From Elusimicrobiota bacterium (lineage in GTDB: Bacteria; Elusimicrobiota; Elusimicrobia; FEN-1173), in the NCBI GenBank assembly GCA_016788905.1, contig JAEURZ010000003.1, positions 103,262 to 167,261 of the forward strand: a stretch of 64,000 nucleotides of DNA, given 5' to 3'. This document shows positions 25,322 through 34,266 of this stretch, in pieces (positions within the stretch are counted from its first letter, which is position 1; every line of letters starts with the position of its first letter). Position numbers and translations under genes: made by a program. The notes below the pieces were generated by a model that saw nothing but the letters and a program-made list of their open reading frames with translations, did not search any database and had not been told where the DNA came from.

Positions 25322-26098
25322 GTGCGTATTCTTTTTGTGGGTGATATTTATGGGCGGCCGGGGCGTGAGGCTGTTCGTCATTTTGTCCCGTTGATTCGAC
25401 GGGAATCGGCCATCGATTTTGCTGTGGGGAATGTGGAGAATGCGGCGGGGGGCCGGGGGTTGACCGAATCGGTGGCGAAGGAACTCTTTGCCGCGGGGCT
25501 CGATGTGTTTACCCTGGGCAACCACACTTGGGATCGGAAAGAGACCTTGCCGCTCTTGAAAGATCCACGGATCCTTCGGCCGGCGAATTACCCGCCTTCC
25601 TTGGCGGGACGAGGGTTGGGCGTTTATCCGGTTCAGGGGAAAAACGTGGCGGTACTTCAAGTGATGGGGCGGCACCACATGGACAGCATCGATTGTCCGT
25701 TTCGCACGGCGGATGGGCTGCTCAACGGTTTATCGGCGGATGTGACACTTGTGGATATGCACGCCGACGCTTCCAGTGAGAAACAAGCTATGGGATGGTA
25801 TTTGGACGGTCGTGTGTCGGCGGTTTTGGGTACCCACACCCATGTGCAAACGGCAGACGAACGTCTTTTGCCGGGGGGAACTGCTTTTATTGGCGACGTG
25901 GGCATGGCGGGACCCCGGGACGGGGTGATTGGGGGCGATCGGGCCTCAGCTCTGGAACGGTTTTTAACCGGGGTGCGCGTGCGGCTCTCGGTGGCGGAAG
26001 GTCACGCGCAATTTTGCGCGGTGATTGTTGATGTGGATGAAGGAACGGGTAAGGCCCGGTCCATTGAGCGGATCAATAAAACATTCGAAAGGAACTAA
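25322..26098 (+). CDS. YmdB family metallophosphoesterase
   Basis: A 258-residue member of the YmdB (TIGR00282) family of calcineurin-like phosphoesterases. Metal-binding motifs are visible as GDIYGRPG, the glutamate of VGNVENAAGG, GNHTWDRKE, VDMHADASSEK and GTHTHVQTADERLLPGG. Characterised members hydrolyse 2',3'-cyclic nucleotides. The start is GTG 25322, preceded by GGGAG (25309-25313) at 8-nt spacing; the longer TTG start adds only six residues. It is 3 nt from the prenyl synthase gene, so the isoprenoid genes probably share its transcript. Confidence 0.88.
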   Translation: MRILFVGDIYGRPGREAVRHFVPLIRRESAIDFAVGNVENAAGGRGLTESVAKELFAAGLDVFTLGNHTWDRKETLPLLKDPRILRPANYPPSLAGRGLGVYPVQGKNVAVLQVMGRHHMDSIDCPFRTADGLLNGLSADVTLVDMHADASSEKQAMGWYLDGRVSAVLGTHTHVQTADERLLPGGTAFIGDVGMAGPRDGVIGGDRASALERFLTGVRVRLSVAEGHAQFCAVIVDVDEGTGKARSIERINKTFERN

Positions 26099-26101
26099 TG
26101 G

Positions 26102-27019
26102 GTGACCCAGGCCACACAGGCAAAATTGTTGTCGTTCATGAAACGCCAGGGAACGGTGGTGGACAAGGCGTTAAACCGGTTCTTGGTTCGGGAGGCTCGT
26201 CCCCCGGAAGTGGTTCACAAGGCCATGCGTTACTCGGTTTTTGCGGGAGGAAAACGGCTTCGTCCGATTCTGTGTTTAGCGGCGGCGGAAATTTGCGGAG
26301 GCGATTCTAAGAACGCGCTTCCCACGGCGTGTGCGTTGGAAGTGTTGCACACCTATTCTTTGGTCCATGACGATTTGCCGGCCATGGACGACGATGATTT
26401 GCGGCGGGGACGGCCAACGAACCACAAAGTGTTTGGGGAAGGGTTGGCCATTTTGGCCGGGGATGGGTTGTTGACCTTCGCCTTTGAGCTTATTTCCCGG
26501 AACGCGGAGATCAAAGGGATTCGACCCGAATGGGTGGTGGAATCGGTTCGAGTTGTGGCGCGGGCGGCGGGATCTCTCGGCATGGTGGGGGGCCAGGCGG
26601 TGGATTTGGTGAGTGAAGGAAACGCGGCCCTGAACGGGAATCGGGCCCAGGTCCTTGATTACATTCACCGGCACAAAACGGGGGCGCTCATTCAAGCCAG
26701 TTTGGACGCGGGAGCCGTGTTGGCCGGTGCCACCACGGCCCAACGCCGGGCCTTGTCCCGGTACGGGGAGAATATTGGGTTGGCGTTTCAAATCGCTGAC
26801 GATGTTTTGGATATCGTGGGAGACAAGAAATTGTTGGGAAAGCGCGGTTCCGATAAGGACAACGAAAAATTGACCTTCCCTCAAGTGTACGGACTTGAGG
26901 AATCACGACGGCGTGCCTATCGCGCGGTGACGGACGCTAAAAAAGCTCTTCGGATTTTCGGGGCTCGCGCGGTTATTCTTTCTGCCTTGGCCGACTACAT
27001 GATCGAACGAGATCACTAA
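26102..27019 (+). CDS. ispA: Short-chain polyprenyl diphosphate synthase (FPP/GGPP synthase)
   Basis: A 305-residue trans-prenyltransferase. The signatures are GGKRLRP, the first aspartate-rich motif in LVHDDLPAMDDDDLRRGRP and the second in AFQIADDVLDIVGD; a bacterial-type two-residue insertion is present in the first motif. It condenses IPP with allylic diphosphates in the cytoplasm to make C15-C20 chains. The start is GTG 26102 with AAAGGA (26088-26093) upstream. It is followed after 12 nt by dxs, giving an isoprenoid operon. Chain length cannot be fixed by eye, so the FPP or GGPP choice is open. Confidence 0.88.
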   Translation: MTQATQAKLLSFMKRQGTVVDKALNRFLVREARPPEVVHKAMRYSVFAGGKRLRPILCLAAAEICGGDSKNALPTACALEVLHTYSLVHDDLPAMDDDDLRRGRPTNHKVFGEGLAILAGDGLLTFAFELISRNAEIKGIRPEWVVESVRVVARAAGSLGMVGGQAVDLVSEGNAALNGNRAQVLDYIHRHKTGALIQASLDAGAVLAGATTAQRRALSRYGENIGLAFQIADDVLDIVGDKKLLGKRGSDKDNEKLTFPQVYGLEESRRRAYRAVTDAKKALRIFGARAVILSALADYMIERDH

Positions 27020-27031
27020 AAAGGATCGACA

Positions 27032-28909
27032 ATGAATATCTTAGATGAAGTGAACAGCCCAGAAGATCTGAAGAAAGTCCGAGAGGATCTTTTGCCTGTC
27101 TTGGCAAAAAATATCCGGGAAAAAATTCTGGAAGTGACATCGAAAGTCGGTGGCCATTTGGGCGCGGGGCTGGGAACTGTGGAGTTGGCCATCGCCCTCC
27201 ACCGGGTTTACGATTCCCCCACGGACAAAATTATTTGGGACACGGGGCACCAGGCTTATCCCCACAAACTATTGACGGGACGCCGGGATCGGTTTCATAC
27301 GTTGCGTCAGTTTGGGGGCATCTCGGGGTTTTTGACGCGGACCGAATCTGAACACGACGTGTTTGGGGCGGGTCACGCCTCGACGGCCATTTCCGCGGCG
27401 GTCGGGTTTGCCGCGGCGCGGGACGTTTTGAAGCAAGATCATCACGTGGTCGCCTGCGTGAACGACGGGTCCTTGACCGGAGGCATGTCCTTTGAAGCGC
27501 TTCAGAACGCGGGGCACATCGGGACGGACTTGTTGGTCGTTTTGAACGACAACCAAATGTTTATTTCGCACCGGGTGGGGGCCTTTGGCGCGTTTTTGGC
27601 GAAACTTACGACGGCGGGGGCTTTCCGTCGCATGGAAAAGCGGGTGGAGCGATTTCTCACCCGAATAAGTTTTTACGGTCCTTATTTGTTGCGGGTGGCC
27701 CGGCGGGTTAAAGTACTCTTGTTTCCCGGCGTTCTTTTTGAGGAAATGGGGTTTGGCTACATCGGCCCCATCGACGGACACGATTTGCCCCAAATGATCG
27801 AAATCTTAAAAGCCGCTAAAAAGTTGAAGGGGCCACACGTCCTTCACATTGTGACCAAGAAAGGGCGAGGTTACGAACCGGCCGAGGCGGACCCCATTAA
27901 ATATCATGGGGTGACCCGGTTTAATCCTGAGACGGGCGAGATGGTCAAGGGAGCGGGCGGCCCTCCCTCTTACACCCAAGTTTTCGGACGAACCTTGGTG
28001 CAGTTGGCCCAAGAAGATCCCAAAATTGTTGCCATCACCGCCGCCATGCCGGAGGGGACAGGCCTTGATCTTTTTCGCAAGGAAATTCCGAAACGATTCT
28101 ACGATGTGGGGTTGGGGGAACAACACGCCGCCACCTTTGCCGCGGGGTTGGCGTGTGGCGGTTTGAAACCGGTGGTGGCTATTTATTCCTCGTTCATGCA
28201 ACGGGGGTTTGACCAGATGATTCATGATGTTTGTATTCAGAAACTTCCGGTGGTCTTTTGTTTGGACCGCGGGGGGTTGGTGGGGGATGATGGGCCCACG
28301 CACCATGGGACGTTTGACCTTTCTTTCACGCGGATGATGCCGCACCTCACTGTTATGGCGCCGAAAGATGAGAACGAGCTTCAACACATGTTGAAGACAG
28401 CGCTCAATCTGCCGGGCCCTTCGGTGATCCGGTATCCACGGGGCGCGGGGTTAGGTGTTCCTATGGACAGTCAATTCAAGTTGCTTCCCATCGGAAAAGG
28501 GGAGATTCTTCGGGGGGGAACCGACGCAACGTTGTTGGCCATTGGGCACCCGGTTCAGACGTGTTTGGAGGCTTCCAATATTTTGGCTGAGAAGGGTGTG
28601 CGGGTGGGCGTGGTGAACGCGCGATTTGTTAAGCCCCTGGACCGGGATTTCCTTTTGGACGTTGCGCGAAAGGCGCCGCTTTTGGTTACCGTTGAAGAAA
28701 ATACGGGGGTGGGTGGTTTTAACGGCGCGGTGCGTGAAACCTTGGAAGGGGCTTCCGTGGAGGTTCGGAGCATAGCGCTTCCGGACAGTTTTGTTGAGCA
28801 TGGAACACAGGATAAACTGCGGGATAAGGTGGGCCTTTCCGCCGCGAAAATAGCGGACCGGGTGTTGGAGCTCCATCAGGAACGGTTAACGGCAGGATTG
28901 AAATCCTAA
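27032..28909 (+). CDS. dxs: 1-deoxy-D-xylulose-5-phosphate synthase
   Basis: A full-length 625-residue thiamine-diphosphate enzyme that joins pyruvate and glyceraldehyde-3-phosphate, the first step of the MEP isoprenoid pathway. Motifs include WDTGHQAYPHKLLTGR, FGAGHASTAISAAVG, the transketolase-like centre PKRFYDVGLGEQHAATFAAG and DDGPTHHGTFDL. The ThDP-binding GDG motif reads VNDGSLTGGMSFEAL, so its first glycine is Asn. An AAGGATCG ribosome site lies before the ATG. It sits between ispA and tlyA, as in many bacteria. Confidence 0.95.
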   Translation: MNILDEVNSPEDLKKVREDLLPVLAKNIREKILEVTSKVGGHLGAGLGTVELAIALHRVYDSPTDKIIWDTGHQAYPHKLLTGRRDRFHTLRQFGGISGFLTRTESEHDVFGAGHASTAISAAVGFAAARDVLKQDHHVVACVNDGSLTGGMSFEALQNAGHIGTDLLVVLNDNQMFISHRVGAFGAFLAKLTTAGAFRRMEKRVERFLTRISFYGPYLLRVARRVKVLLFPGVLFEEMGFGYIGPIDGHDLPQMIEILKAAKKLKGPHVLHIVTKKGRGYEPAEADPIKYHGVTRFNPETGEMVKGAGGPPSYTQVFGRTLVQLAQEDPKIVAITAAMPEGTGLDLFRKEIPKRFYDVGLGEQHAATFAAGLACGGLKPVVAIYSSFMQRGFDQMIHDVCIQKLPVVFCLDRGGLVGDDGPTHHGTFDLSFTRMMPHLTVMAPKDENELQHMLKTALNLPGPSVIRYPRGAGLGVPMDSQFKLLPIGKGEILRGGTDATLLAIGHPVQTCLEASNILAEKGVRVGVVNARFVKPLDRDFLLDVARKAPLLVTVEENTGVGGFNGAVRETLEGASVEVRSIALPDSFVEHGTQDKLRDKVGLSAAKIADRVLELHQERLTAGLKS

Positions 28910-28944
28910 GTCGCCCGTTTATCAATGCCCCGCATAGGAATTGA

Positions 28945-29700
28945 ATGAAGGTTCGATTGGATGCGTTGGTGGTGAAGCGGGGGTTGGCGAAAGATTTAAA
29001 AGAGGCCCAGGCGATCCTTCTCAGTGGGCGGATTCGGGCGCCGGGATTGGGAATGGTGAAGGCGGGGGAATTGGTTTCGCCGGATCAGGTCTTGGAACGG
29101 GTTGAGAGTTTGCCATTTGTCTCCCGGGGTGGCCTGAAATTGCAGGCGGCTTTGAGCGAATTTGGGATCGATGTGGCGGGACGGGCCTGTGTGGACGTGG
29201 GCGCCTCCACGGGGGGATTTACCGATTGTCTTCTTCAGGCGGGAGCCGCCCGGGTTTTGGCGGTGGACGTGGGGCATGGTCAGTTGGATTGGAAATTGAG
29301 GAACGACCCCCGTGTGGTGAACCGGGAAAAAACGCACATCTTGAAAGTGACGCGGGAAGAGGTTTCCGCGTTCTTGTCGAGCGACGGTAGTGGCCCCGAT
29401 CGTCCGGGGTTTGTCTCGGTGGACGTTTCCTTTATTTCCTTGGAAAAAGTATTTCCCCATCTTTCGGAGATTTTACCAAAGGGGACGGAATTAGTGATTT
29501 TAGTGAAACCACAATTTGAGGTGGGACCCAAAGAGGCGCCGAAAGGTGTGGTGCGGGACCCCTCTGTTCACCAGAGGGTTTTGGAACATATTGAACAGTT
29601 CGCTGTTACGGGTGGATTTGTGTCCTTAGGAAAACGCGTGTCCCCCATCACCGGGCCGGAGGGTAACCAAGAATTTCTTCTTTGGTTGAGGAGAGCCTGA
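28945..29700 (+). CDS. tlyA: TlyA family S4-domain RNA methyltransferase
   Basis: A 251-residue protein with an N-terminal S4 RNA-binding domain (VRLDALVVKRGLAKDLKEAQ to about residue 60) and a FtsJ/Rossmann methyltransferase domain. The SAM site is VDVGASTGGFTDCLLQAGA, with LAVDVGHGQLDWKL and VSVDVSFISLEKVFP following, and PQFEVG near the end. TlyA enzymes 2'-O-methylate 16S and 23S rRNA. An AGGA site precedes the ATG. The gene ends 3 nt before leuS, and the spacing suggests co-transcription. Confidence 0.92.
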   Translation: MKVRLDALVVKRGLAKDLKEAQAILLSGRIRAPGLGMVKAGELVSPDQVLERVESLPFVSRGGLKLQAALSEFGIDVAGRACVDVGASTGGFTDCLLQAGAARVLAVDVGHGQLDWKLRNDPRVVNREKTHILKVTREEVSAFLSSDGSGPDRPGFVSVDVSFISLEKVFPHLSEILPKGTELVILVKPQFEVGPKEAPKGVVRDPSVHQRVLEHIEQFAVTGGFVSLGKRVSPITGPEGNQEFLLWLRRA

Positions 29701-29703
29701 TTT

Positions 29704-32268
29704 ATGTCCGAACACTACGACGCTAAAATAATTGAACCCAAGTGGCAGGAGCGGTGGGAGAAAGCCGGTGTGTTTCGCGCGGGGGCAGATCCGGGCCAGA
29801 AAAAATTTTACATCCTGGACATGTTTCCTTATCCGTCGGGGGCGGGGCTCCATGTGGGGCACCCGGAAGGCTACACGGCCACGGATATCCTTTCCCGGTT
29901 CAAGCGGATGCAGGGGTATAACGTTCTTCATCCCATGGGGTGGGACGCTTTTGGGTTGCCCGCTGAAAACCACGCCATCGCCACGGGCCAACATCCCCGG
30001 GAGGTGACGAAAAAAAACGTCGCTAATTTTAAACGTCAAATTAAATCGTTGGGGTTCTCCTACGATTGGGATCGGGAGGTGGACACCACCGATCCCGCCT
30101 ATTACAAATGGACCCAATGGATTTTTCTTCAGCTGTACAAGAAAGGCTTGGCCTATGAAGGGGTGAGCCCCATTAACTTTTGCCCCAGTTGTCGAACGGG
30201 GTTGGCTAACGAAGAAGTTCATCAGGGCGGTTGTGAACGATGCGGCACCGCCGTGGAACGGCGGGACATGCGCCAATGGCTTTTGAAAATCACCGCGTAC
30301 GCGGATCGACTTTTGGCCGATTTGGATGGACTGGACTGGCCCGGATCCACTTTGGCTATGCAACGGAATTGGATCGGGCGGTCGGAAGGGGCGGAAGTCC
30401 TTTTTGCGGGGGATTCGCCAGAATCCGCGGCGGGGAAAACCTTGAAAATATTCACCACCCGGCCGGACACTCTTTTTGGTGCCACGTATATGGTCTTATC
30501 CCCGGAACACCCCCTTGTGAACGCTTTTACAACGGAGGCCCAGCGGGTGGCGGTGGCCGCCTATCAAGAACAGGCCCGGGCGAAGTCTGATTTGGAACGA
30601 ACCGATTTGGCTAAGGATAAGACCGGGGTCTTCACAGGAGGGTTCGCTGTGAACCCGGTCAACGGAGAAAAGATCCCTGTTTGGGTGGCGGATTATGTTC
30701 TGATCAGTTACGGTACAGGCGCTATCATGGCCGTGCCCGCCCACGATTCCCGAGATTTTCAATTCGCCCGAAAGTTTAGTCTTCCCATCCGCCGTGTGGT
30801 GGCGCCGGTTGCGAAGGGGCCCCTCTCGGAACCTTTCCATCCTGAAGAGAACCTAGAAAGTGCTTTTGAAGAGGAAGGCGTGGCGGTGAACAGTGGTCCT
30901 TTTGATGAATTGCCCACCGCGGAGTTTAAACGCTTAATCACTAAATGGTTGGAAGAAAAGAAAGCGGGAAAAGGGGCGGTGAACTATCGATTGAGGGACT
31001 GGGTGTTCTCTCGCCAACGGTATTGGGGAGAACCGATTCCCATTGTCCATTGTGCTCCATGCGGGGGGCCGGTGCCTGTTCCTGAAGATCAACTGCCGGT
31101 TCTTCTCCCGGATGTGGCTAAATACGAACCTACGGGGACGGGAGAATCTCCCTTGGCGGCTGTCGAGGAATGGGTTCGAACGACGTGTCCCCGTTGCGGG
31201 GGGCCGGCTCGTCGCGAGACCAACACCATGCCCCAATGGGCGGGGTCTTGTTGGTATTATCTTCGCTACATCGATCCGGTGAACACTACGGCGGCCTGGA
31301 GTCCGGAAACCGAGAAAGCCTGGATGGGCCCCAACGGTGTGGACCTTTACGTGGGGGGGGCGGAACACGCGGTTCTTCATCTCCTCTACGCTCGGTTTTG
31401 GCACAAGGTCCTTTTTGATTTGGGGTTGGTGTCATCCAAAGAGCCCTTCCACAAACTGCGTCACCAGGGCATGATTCTCTCTTACAGTTACCAGGACAGT
31501 TTGGGGGCGTATCATCCCTACGATGAGATCGATTTTTCCAAGGTCCCACCTACCCTGAAGGCTACGGGAGAGGTGTTGCGGGAACTTAAAGAGAAGATGT
31601 CCAAATCCAAGAAAAACGTGATTAGCCCGGACGATGTTATCGATCGGCACGGGGCTGACGCCATGCGGTTGTACGAAATGTTTATGGGGGATTTCGAAGC
31701 GGAAAAGCCCTGGGACATGCGGACGGTGGAAGGAGTGACCCGGTTTCTGTTTAAGGTTTGGCGGCTGTTGGATGCCCCTCGGGTTCCCGGAGACAAAACC
31801 GAAAGGGCTCGTCACCGGGCTATTCACGCGGTGACCGACCGGATCGAAAATTTTAAATTCAATACGGCCATTGCGTCCCTGATGGAATACGCGAACGGGT
31901 TGACGGGCGGGGTGGCGGATGAGGATTTGGAAACCCTTTCGCTGCTTCTCTCCCCTTTGGCGCCCCATTTGGCGGAAGAGTTGTGGGAGCAACGTGGGGG
32001 GAAGGGGTTGGTGTGCGTGCACACTTGGCCGCGGGCCAACCCCGCTTTGTTGGTGGAGGATTTCGTGGAATATCCCGTGCAGGTGAACGGACGATTGAAA
32101 GATCGGCTATCGGTTCCGGTGGGCACTCCCGCCGCGGGGGTTTTGGCTGCGGCGAAATTATTGCCCAAGGTGGTTGAGTCACTAGAAGGTCAAAACCTAT
32201 TAAAGGAAATCCATGTGCCGGGGCGCATGGTCAATTTTGTTATTGGGTTGAAGGGGGGAAAACCATGA
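29704..32268 (+). CDS. leuS: Leucyl-tRNA synthetase
   Basis: A class I aminoacyl-tRNA synthetase of 854 residues that charges tRNA-Leu. The HIGH signature is in YPSGAGLHVGHPEGYTATD and the KMSKS loop in KEKMSKSKKNVISPDDVI. A zinc-knuckle-like CPSCRTG and CERCG pair is near residue 160, and the editing domain has FTTRPDTLFGATYMV and GTGAIMAVPAHDSRDF. An AGGAGAG site is located before the ATG. Its end overlaps lptE by 4 nt, matching the leuS-lptE-holA order known from proteobacteria. Confidence 0.97.
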   Translation: MSEHYDAKIIEPKWQERWEKAGVFRAGADPGQKKFYILDMFPYPSGAGLHVGHPEGYTATDILSRFKRMQGYNVLHPMGWDAFGLPAENHAIATGQHPREVTKKNVANFKRQIKSLGFSYDWDREVDTTDPAYYKWTQWIFLQLYKKGLAYEGVSPINFCPSCRTGLANEEVHQGGCERCGTAVERRDMRQWLLKITAYADRLLADLDGLDWPGSTLAMQRNWIGRSEGAEVLFAGDSPESAAGKTLKIFTTRPDTLFGATYMVLSPEHPLVNAFTTEAQRVAVAAYQEQARAKSDLERTDLAKDKTGVFTGGFAVNPVNGEKIPVWVADYVLISYGTGAIMAVPAHDSRDFQFARKFSLPIRRVVAPVAKGPLSEPFHPEENLESAFEEEGVAVNSGPFDELPTAEFKRLITKWLEEKKAGKGAVNYRLRDWVFSRQRYWGEPIPIVHCAPCGGPVPVPEDQLPVLLPDVAKYEPTGTGESPLAAVEEWVRTTCPRCGGPARRETNTMPQWAGSCWYYLRYIDPVNTTAAWSPETEKAWMGPNGVDLYVGGAEHAVLHLLYARFWHKVLFDLGLVSSKEPFHKLRHQGMILSYSYQDSLGAYHPYDEIDFSKVPPTLKATGEVLRELKEKMSKSKKNVISPDDVIDRHGADAMRLYEMFMGDFEAEKPWDMRTVEGVTRFLFKVWRLLDAPRVPGDKTERARHRAIHAVTDRIENFKFNTAIASLMEYANGLTGGVADEDLETLSLLLSPLAPHLAEELWEQRGGKGLVCVHTWPRANPALLVEDFVEYPVQVNGRLKDRLSVPVGTPAAGVLAAAKLLPKVVESLEGQNLLKEIHVPGRMVNFVIGLKGGKP

Positions 32269-32903
32269 TGAGAGGTCGAAAAAGCGGGGTGATCTTGGCG
32301 TGCCTGGCCGGGCTGATGGGGTGTGCGGGGTTGGATGAATTCAGGCAGCCGGCGAATGTCATTCTGCCTCCTTCCATTCAAAAAATCGGTCTCCGGACCT
32401 TTAAGAATCAAACACAATATTTCGGGTTGGAGGATCGCTTCCGTTATTTTTTGGAACAGGAATTGATTCGGGATGGACGATTGCCCTTCGAAGGGACTGT
32501 TGATAAAGCCGACGGGGTGTTGGAAGGCGAGATCGTCAATTACATCCGGCAGGTCGTGACGTACGACTCCAACAATCAGGCTGTGGAATACAGATTGTGG
32601 GTGATCATTGACGTCCGGTTCTTCGACCGTCGGGAAAACAAGGTTTTATGGGAAGAGCCCCGATTGGAGCAATCCTATCGGTACTTCGTTGAAACCCAAC
32701 TGGGGGGAATGACCGAGGAAGAAGCTCGGGAACGGGTGTGGGATTTCTTTTCCCGGGACATCGTGAAACGGACCATTGAAGGGTTTGGTTCGGTGACGGG
32801 AGCCAGTGCCCGGAAGGTCCCTGAAAAAACGCTCCCGCCCGCGGACGCCGGGCCCCCCCTGCCGCCCATCGACCCGCGGGTGGCGCCGCCGTCCCCCTAC
32901 TGA
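32265..32903 (+). CDS. lptE: LptE-like outer-membrane LPS assembly lipoprotein
   Basis: A 212-residue protein with a lipoprotein signal (VILACLAGLMGC, lipobox cysteine near residue 21). A LptE/DUF4136-like domain follows: IQKIGLRTFKNQTQY, LEDRFRYFLEQELIRDGR, ADGVLEGEIVNYIRQVVTYD, YRLWVIIDVRFFDR. It ends in a proline-rich tail. LptE plugs the LptD pore that places LPS on the cell surface. The synteny leuS-lptE-holA supports the call, since LptE sequences are poorly conserved. It overlaps leuS by 4 nt. Confidence 0.78.
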   Translation: MMRGRKSGVILACLAGLMGCAGLDEFRQPANVILPPSIQKIGLRTFKNQTQYFGLEDRFRYFLEQELIRDGRLPFEGTVDKADGVLEGEIVNYIRQVVTYDSNNQAVEYRLWVIIDVRFFDRRENKVLWEEPRLEQSYRYFVETQLGGMTEEEARERVWDFFSRDIVKRTIEGFGSVTGASARKVPEKTLPPADAGPPLPPIDPRVAPPSPY

Positions 32904-32904
32904 C

Positions 32905-33948
32905 TTGCCTTCCGCTGCGGAATTCCCGCTCTCCAACCTTATTAAAGGGTGGTCCCAGGGTGTTTTTCACCGGGTTTACCTCTTGGGGGGGCCCGACACC
33001 CTCACGAAAGAAGAGGCGGTTGAACTTCTCAAAAAACACTATTTGACCGACGATCCCTCCGGTATGGGGTTGGACGTCTTTGATGGGAATGATTCAAGCG
33101 CGGGCTCGATACTGACCGCTTTGAACACTCTGCCTTTTTTTGGGGGGAGGCGACTCCTCGTTGTTCGACGGGCCGCGGAACTGGCTACGGCGGAAACCAA
33201 CCGTTTGGCGGACGGAATTCCCACGATCCCGCCGAGCAACTGTTTGGTCCTCCTGTGGGATGAGAAAGTCGACCAACGTTCTGTTTTGGTCCAAGCTGTA
33301 AAATCCGCTGGAGCGTTAACGGTTTTATGGCCACCGTTTGAAAATCAAATGCCCGCGTGGGTCATTCGCCGAGCGGAAACCGCCGGAAAACAGATGGATC
33401 GCGCGGCGGCCCAGGCGTTGTTGGACGCGGTGGGGCCCCGTTTGCCTGATTTGGTTCAGGAGCTTGAAAAACTAAAACTTTATGTGAAAGACCGGCCCTC
33501 TATTACGATGGAAGATGTTGACGTTTGTGGGGGTACCCGCTCGACGTTACGTTTTATGGAATGGGAACGGGTGTTGTGGCGGAAAGACAGGGTCAAAGCG
33601 CTGTCCCTCCTTGAGCTCATGCGGAACAACGGGGATCCGGCGGAGAAGCTTCTGCCCCAGCTTATTCGGGCCATACAAAAACTTTGTTTGGGAAAAGCTC
33701 TTTTAACGGAAAACCGTGTTGGCAAGAAACAGGTGTTCGATCGTCTTCGCGTGGGTTTATTGGACGCTCAAGCGGATTTGGAACGAGCTGTTGCTCGCTG
33801 GACATGGGGCCACCTGCTCAACGCATTGGACCGGCTGGTGGAGGCCGACGTCTCGATGAAAACGGGACGTGGTTCCCCTGACGCCGATTTAACGCGTTTG
33901 GTGTGGACCCTAACGGAGGATGAAGTTGCCGCGGTTAAGCGGATTTAA
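32905..33948 (+). CDS. holA: DNA polymerase III delta subunit
   Basis: A 347-residue HolA protein, the clamp-loader subunit that opens the beta sliding clamp. Recognisable parts are VYLLGGPDTLTKEEAVELL, LNTLPFFGGRRLLVVRRA, NCLVLLWDEKVDQRS, WVIRRAETAGKQMDRAAA and DLVQELEKLKLYV. The start is taken as TTG 32905, directly after the lptE stop, because it gives family length. The in-frame codons further upstream lie inside lptE and encode Arg/Pro-rich sequence unlike HolA. The 3' end overlaps rpsT, on the other strand, by 14 nt. Confidence 0.88.
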   Translation: MPSAAEFPLSNLIKGWSQGVFHRVYLLGGPDTLTKEEAVELLKKHYLTDDPSGMGLDVFDGNDSSAGSILTALNTLPFFGGRRLLVVRRAAELATAETNRLADGIPTIPPSNCLVLLWDEKVDQRSVLVQAVKSAGALTVLWPPFENQMPAWVIRRAETAGKQMDRAAAQALLDAVGPRLPDLVQELEKLKLYVKDRPSITMEDVDVCGGTRSTLRFMEWERVLWRKDRVKALSLLELMRNNGDPAEKLLPQLIRAIQKLCLGKALLTENRVGKKQVFDRLRVGLLDAQADLERAVARWTWGHLLNALDRLVEADVSMKTGRGSPDADLTRLVWTLTEDEVAAVKRI

Positions 33949-34222
33949 GGGCTTTGTGCGCCGCGCGCGAAAAGCGTGCGATTTTTCGGGACGCATTGGC
34001 TGGGTGAACCGTGTTGCGGTTTCCCAACTTTTTCCAGGAGGACATGACCTTGGGAAGAAGTTCCTTCACCTTGGCGGCATCTTTCGCCTGGAGAGCGGCT
34101 CGAAATTCTTTGGACAAACCGCGCGCGCCTGTTTTGGCGGCGACGTTGGCCCAACGACGGCGTTTTGCCTTACGAACTTCTTTAAGGGAGGACGTGTGAC
34201 GTCCGGTCTTAAGCTTTGCCAT
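33935..34222 (-). CDS. rpsT: Small ribosomal subunit protein bS20
   Basis: A 95-residue, Lys/Arg/Ala-rich protein that binds 16S rRNA early in 30S assembly. The S20 pattern is seen in AKLKTGRHTSSLKEVRKAKRRR, the alanine-rich central helix, and GNRNTVHPANASRKIARFSR near the end. It is the only housekeeping gene on the minus strand here and overlaps the end of holA by 14 nt. Its promoter -10 lies 8 nt before the ATG with no Shine-Dalgarno, so the mRNA is probably leaderless. Confidence 0.92.
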   Translation of the reverse strand: MAKLKTGRHTSSLKEVRKAKRRRWANVAAKTGARGLSKEFRAALQAKDAAKVKELLPKVMSSWKKLGNRNTVHPANASRKIARFSRAAHKALKSA

Positions 34223-34230
34223 AGTGCGGT

Positions 34231-34259
34231 AAAATACATTTTTCCGCTTTCCGCGTCAA
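34231..34259 (-). promoter_or_regulatory. Promoter of rpsT
   Basis: On the minus strand, TTGACG (34259-34254), a 17-nt spacer and TATTTT (34236-34231) precede the rpsT ATG by 8 nt. The promoter lies in the 44-nt gap shared with the divergent murJ gene. Confidence 0.65.
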
Positions 34260-34266
34260 TAACGAA

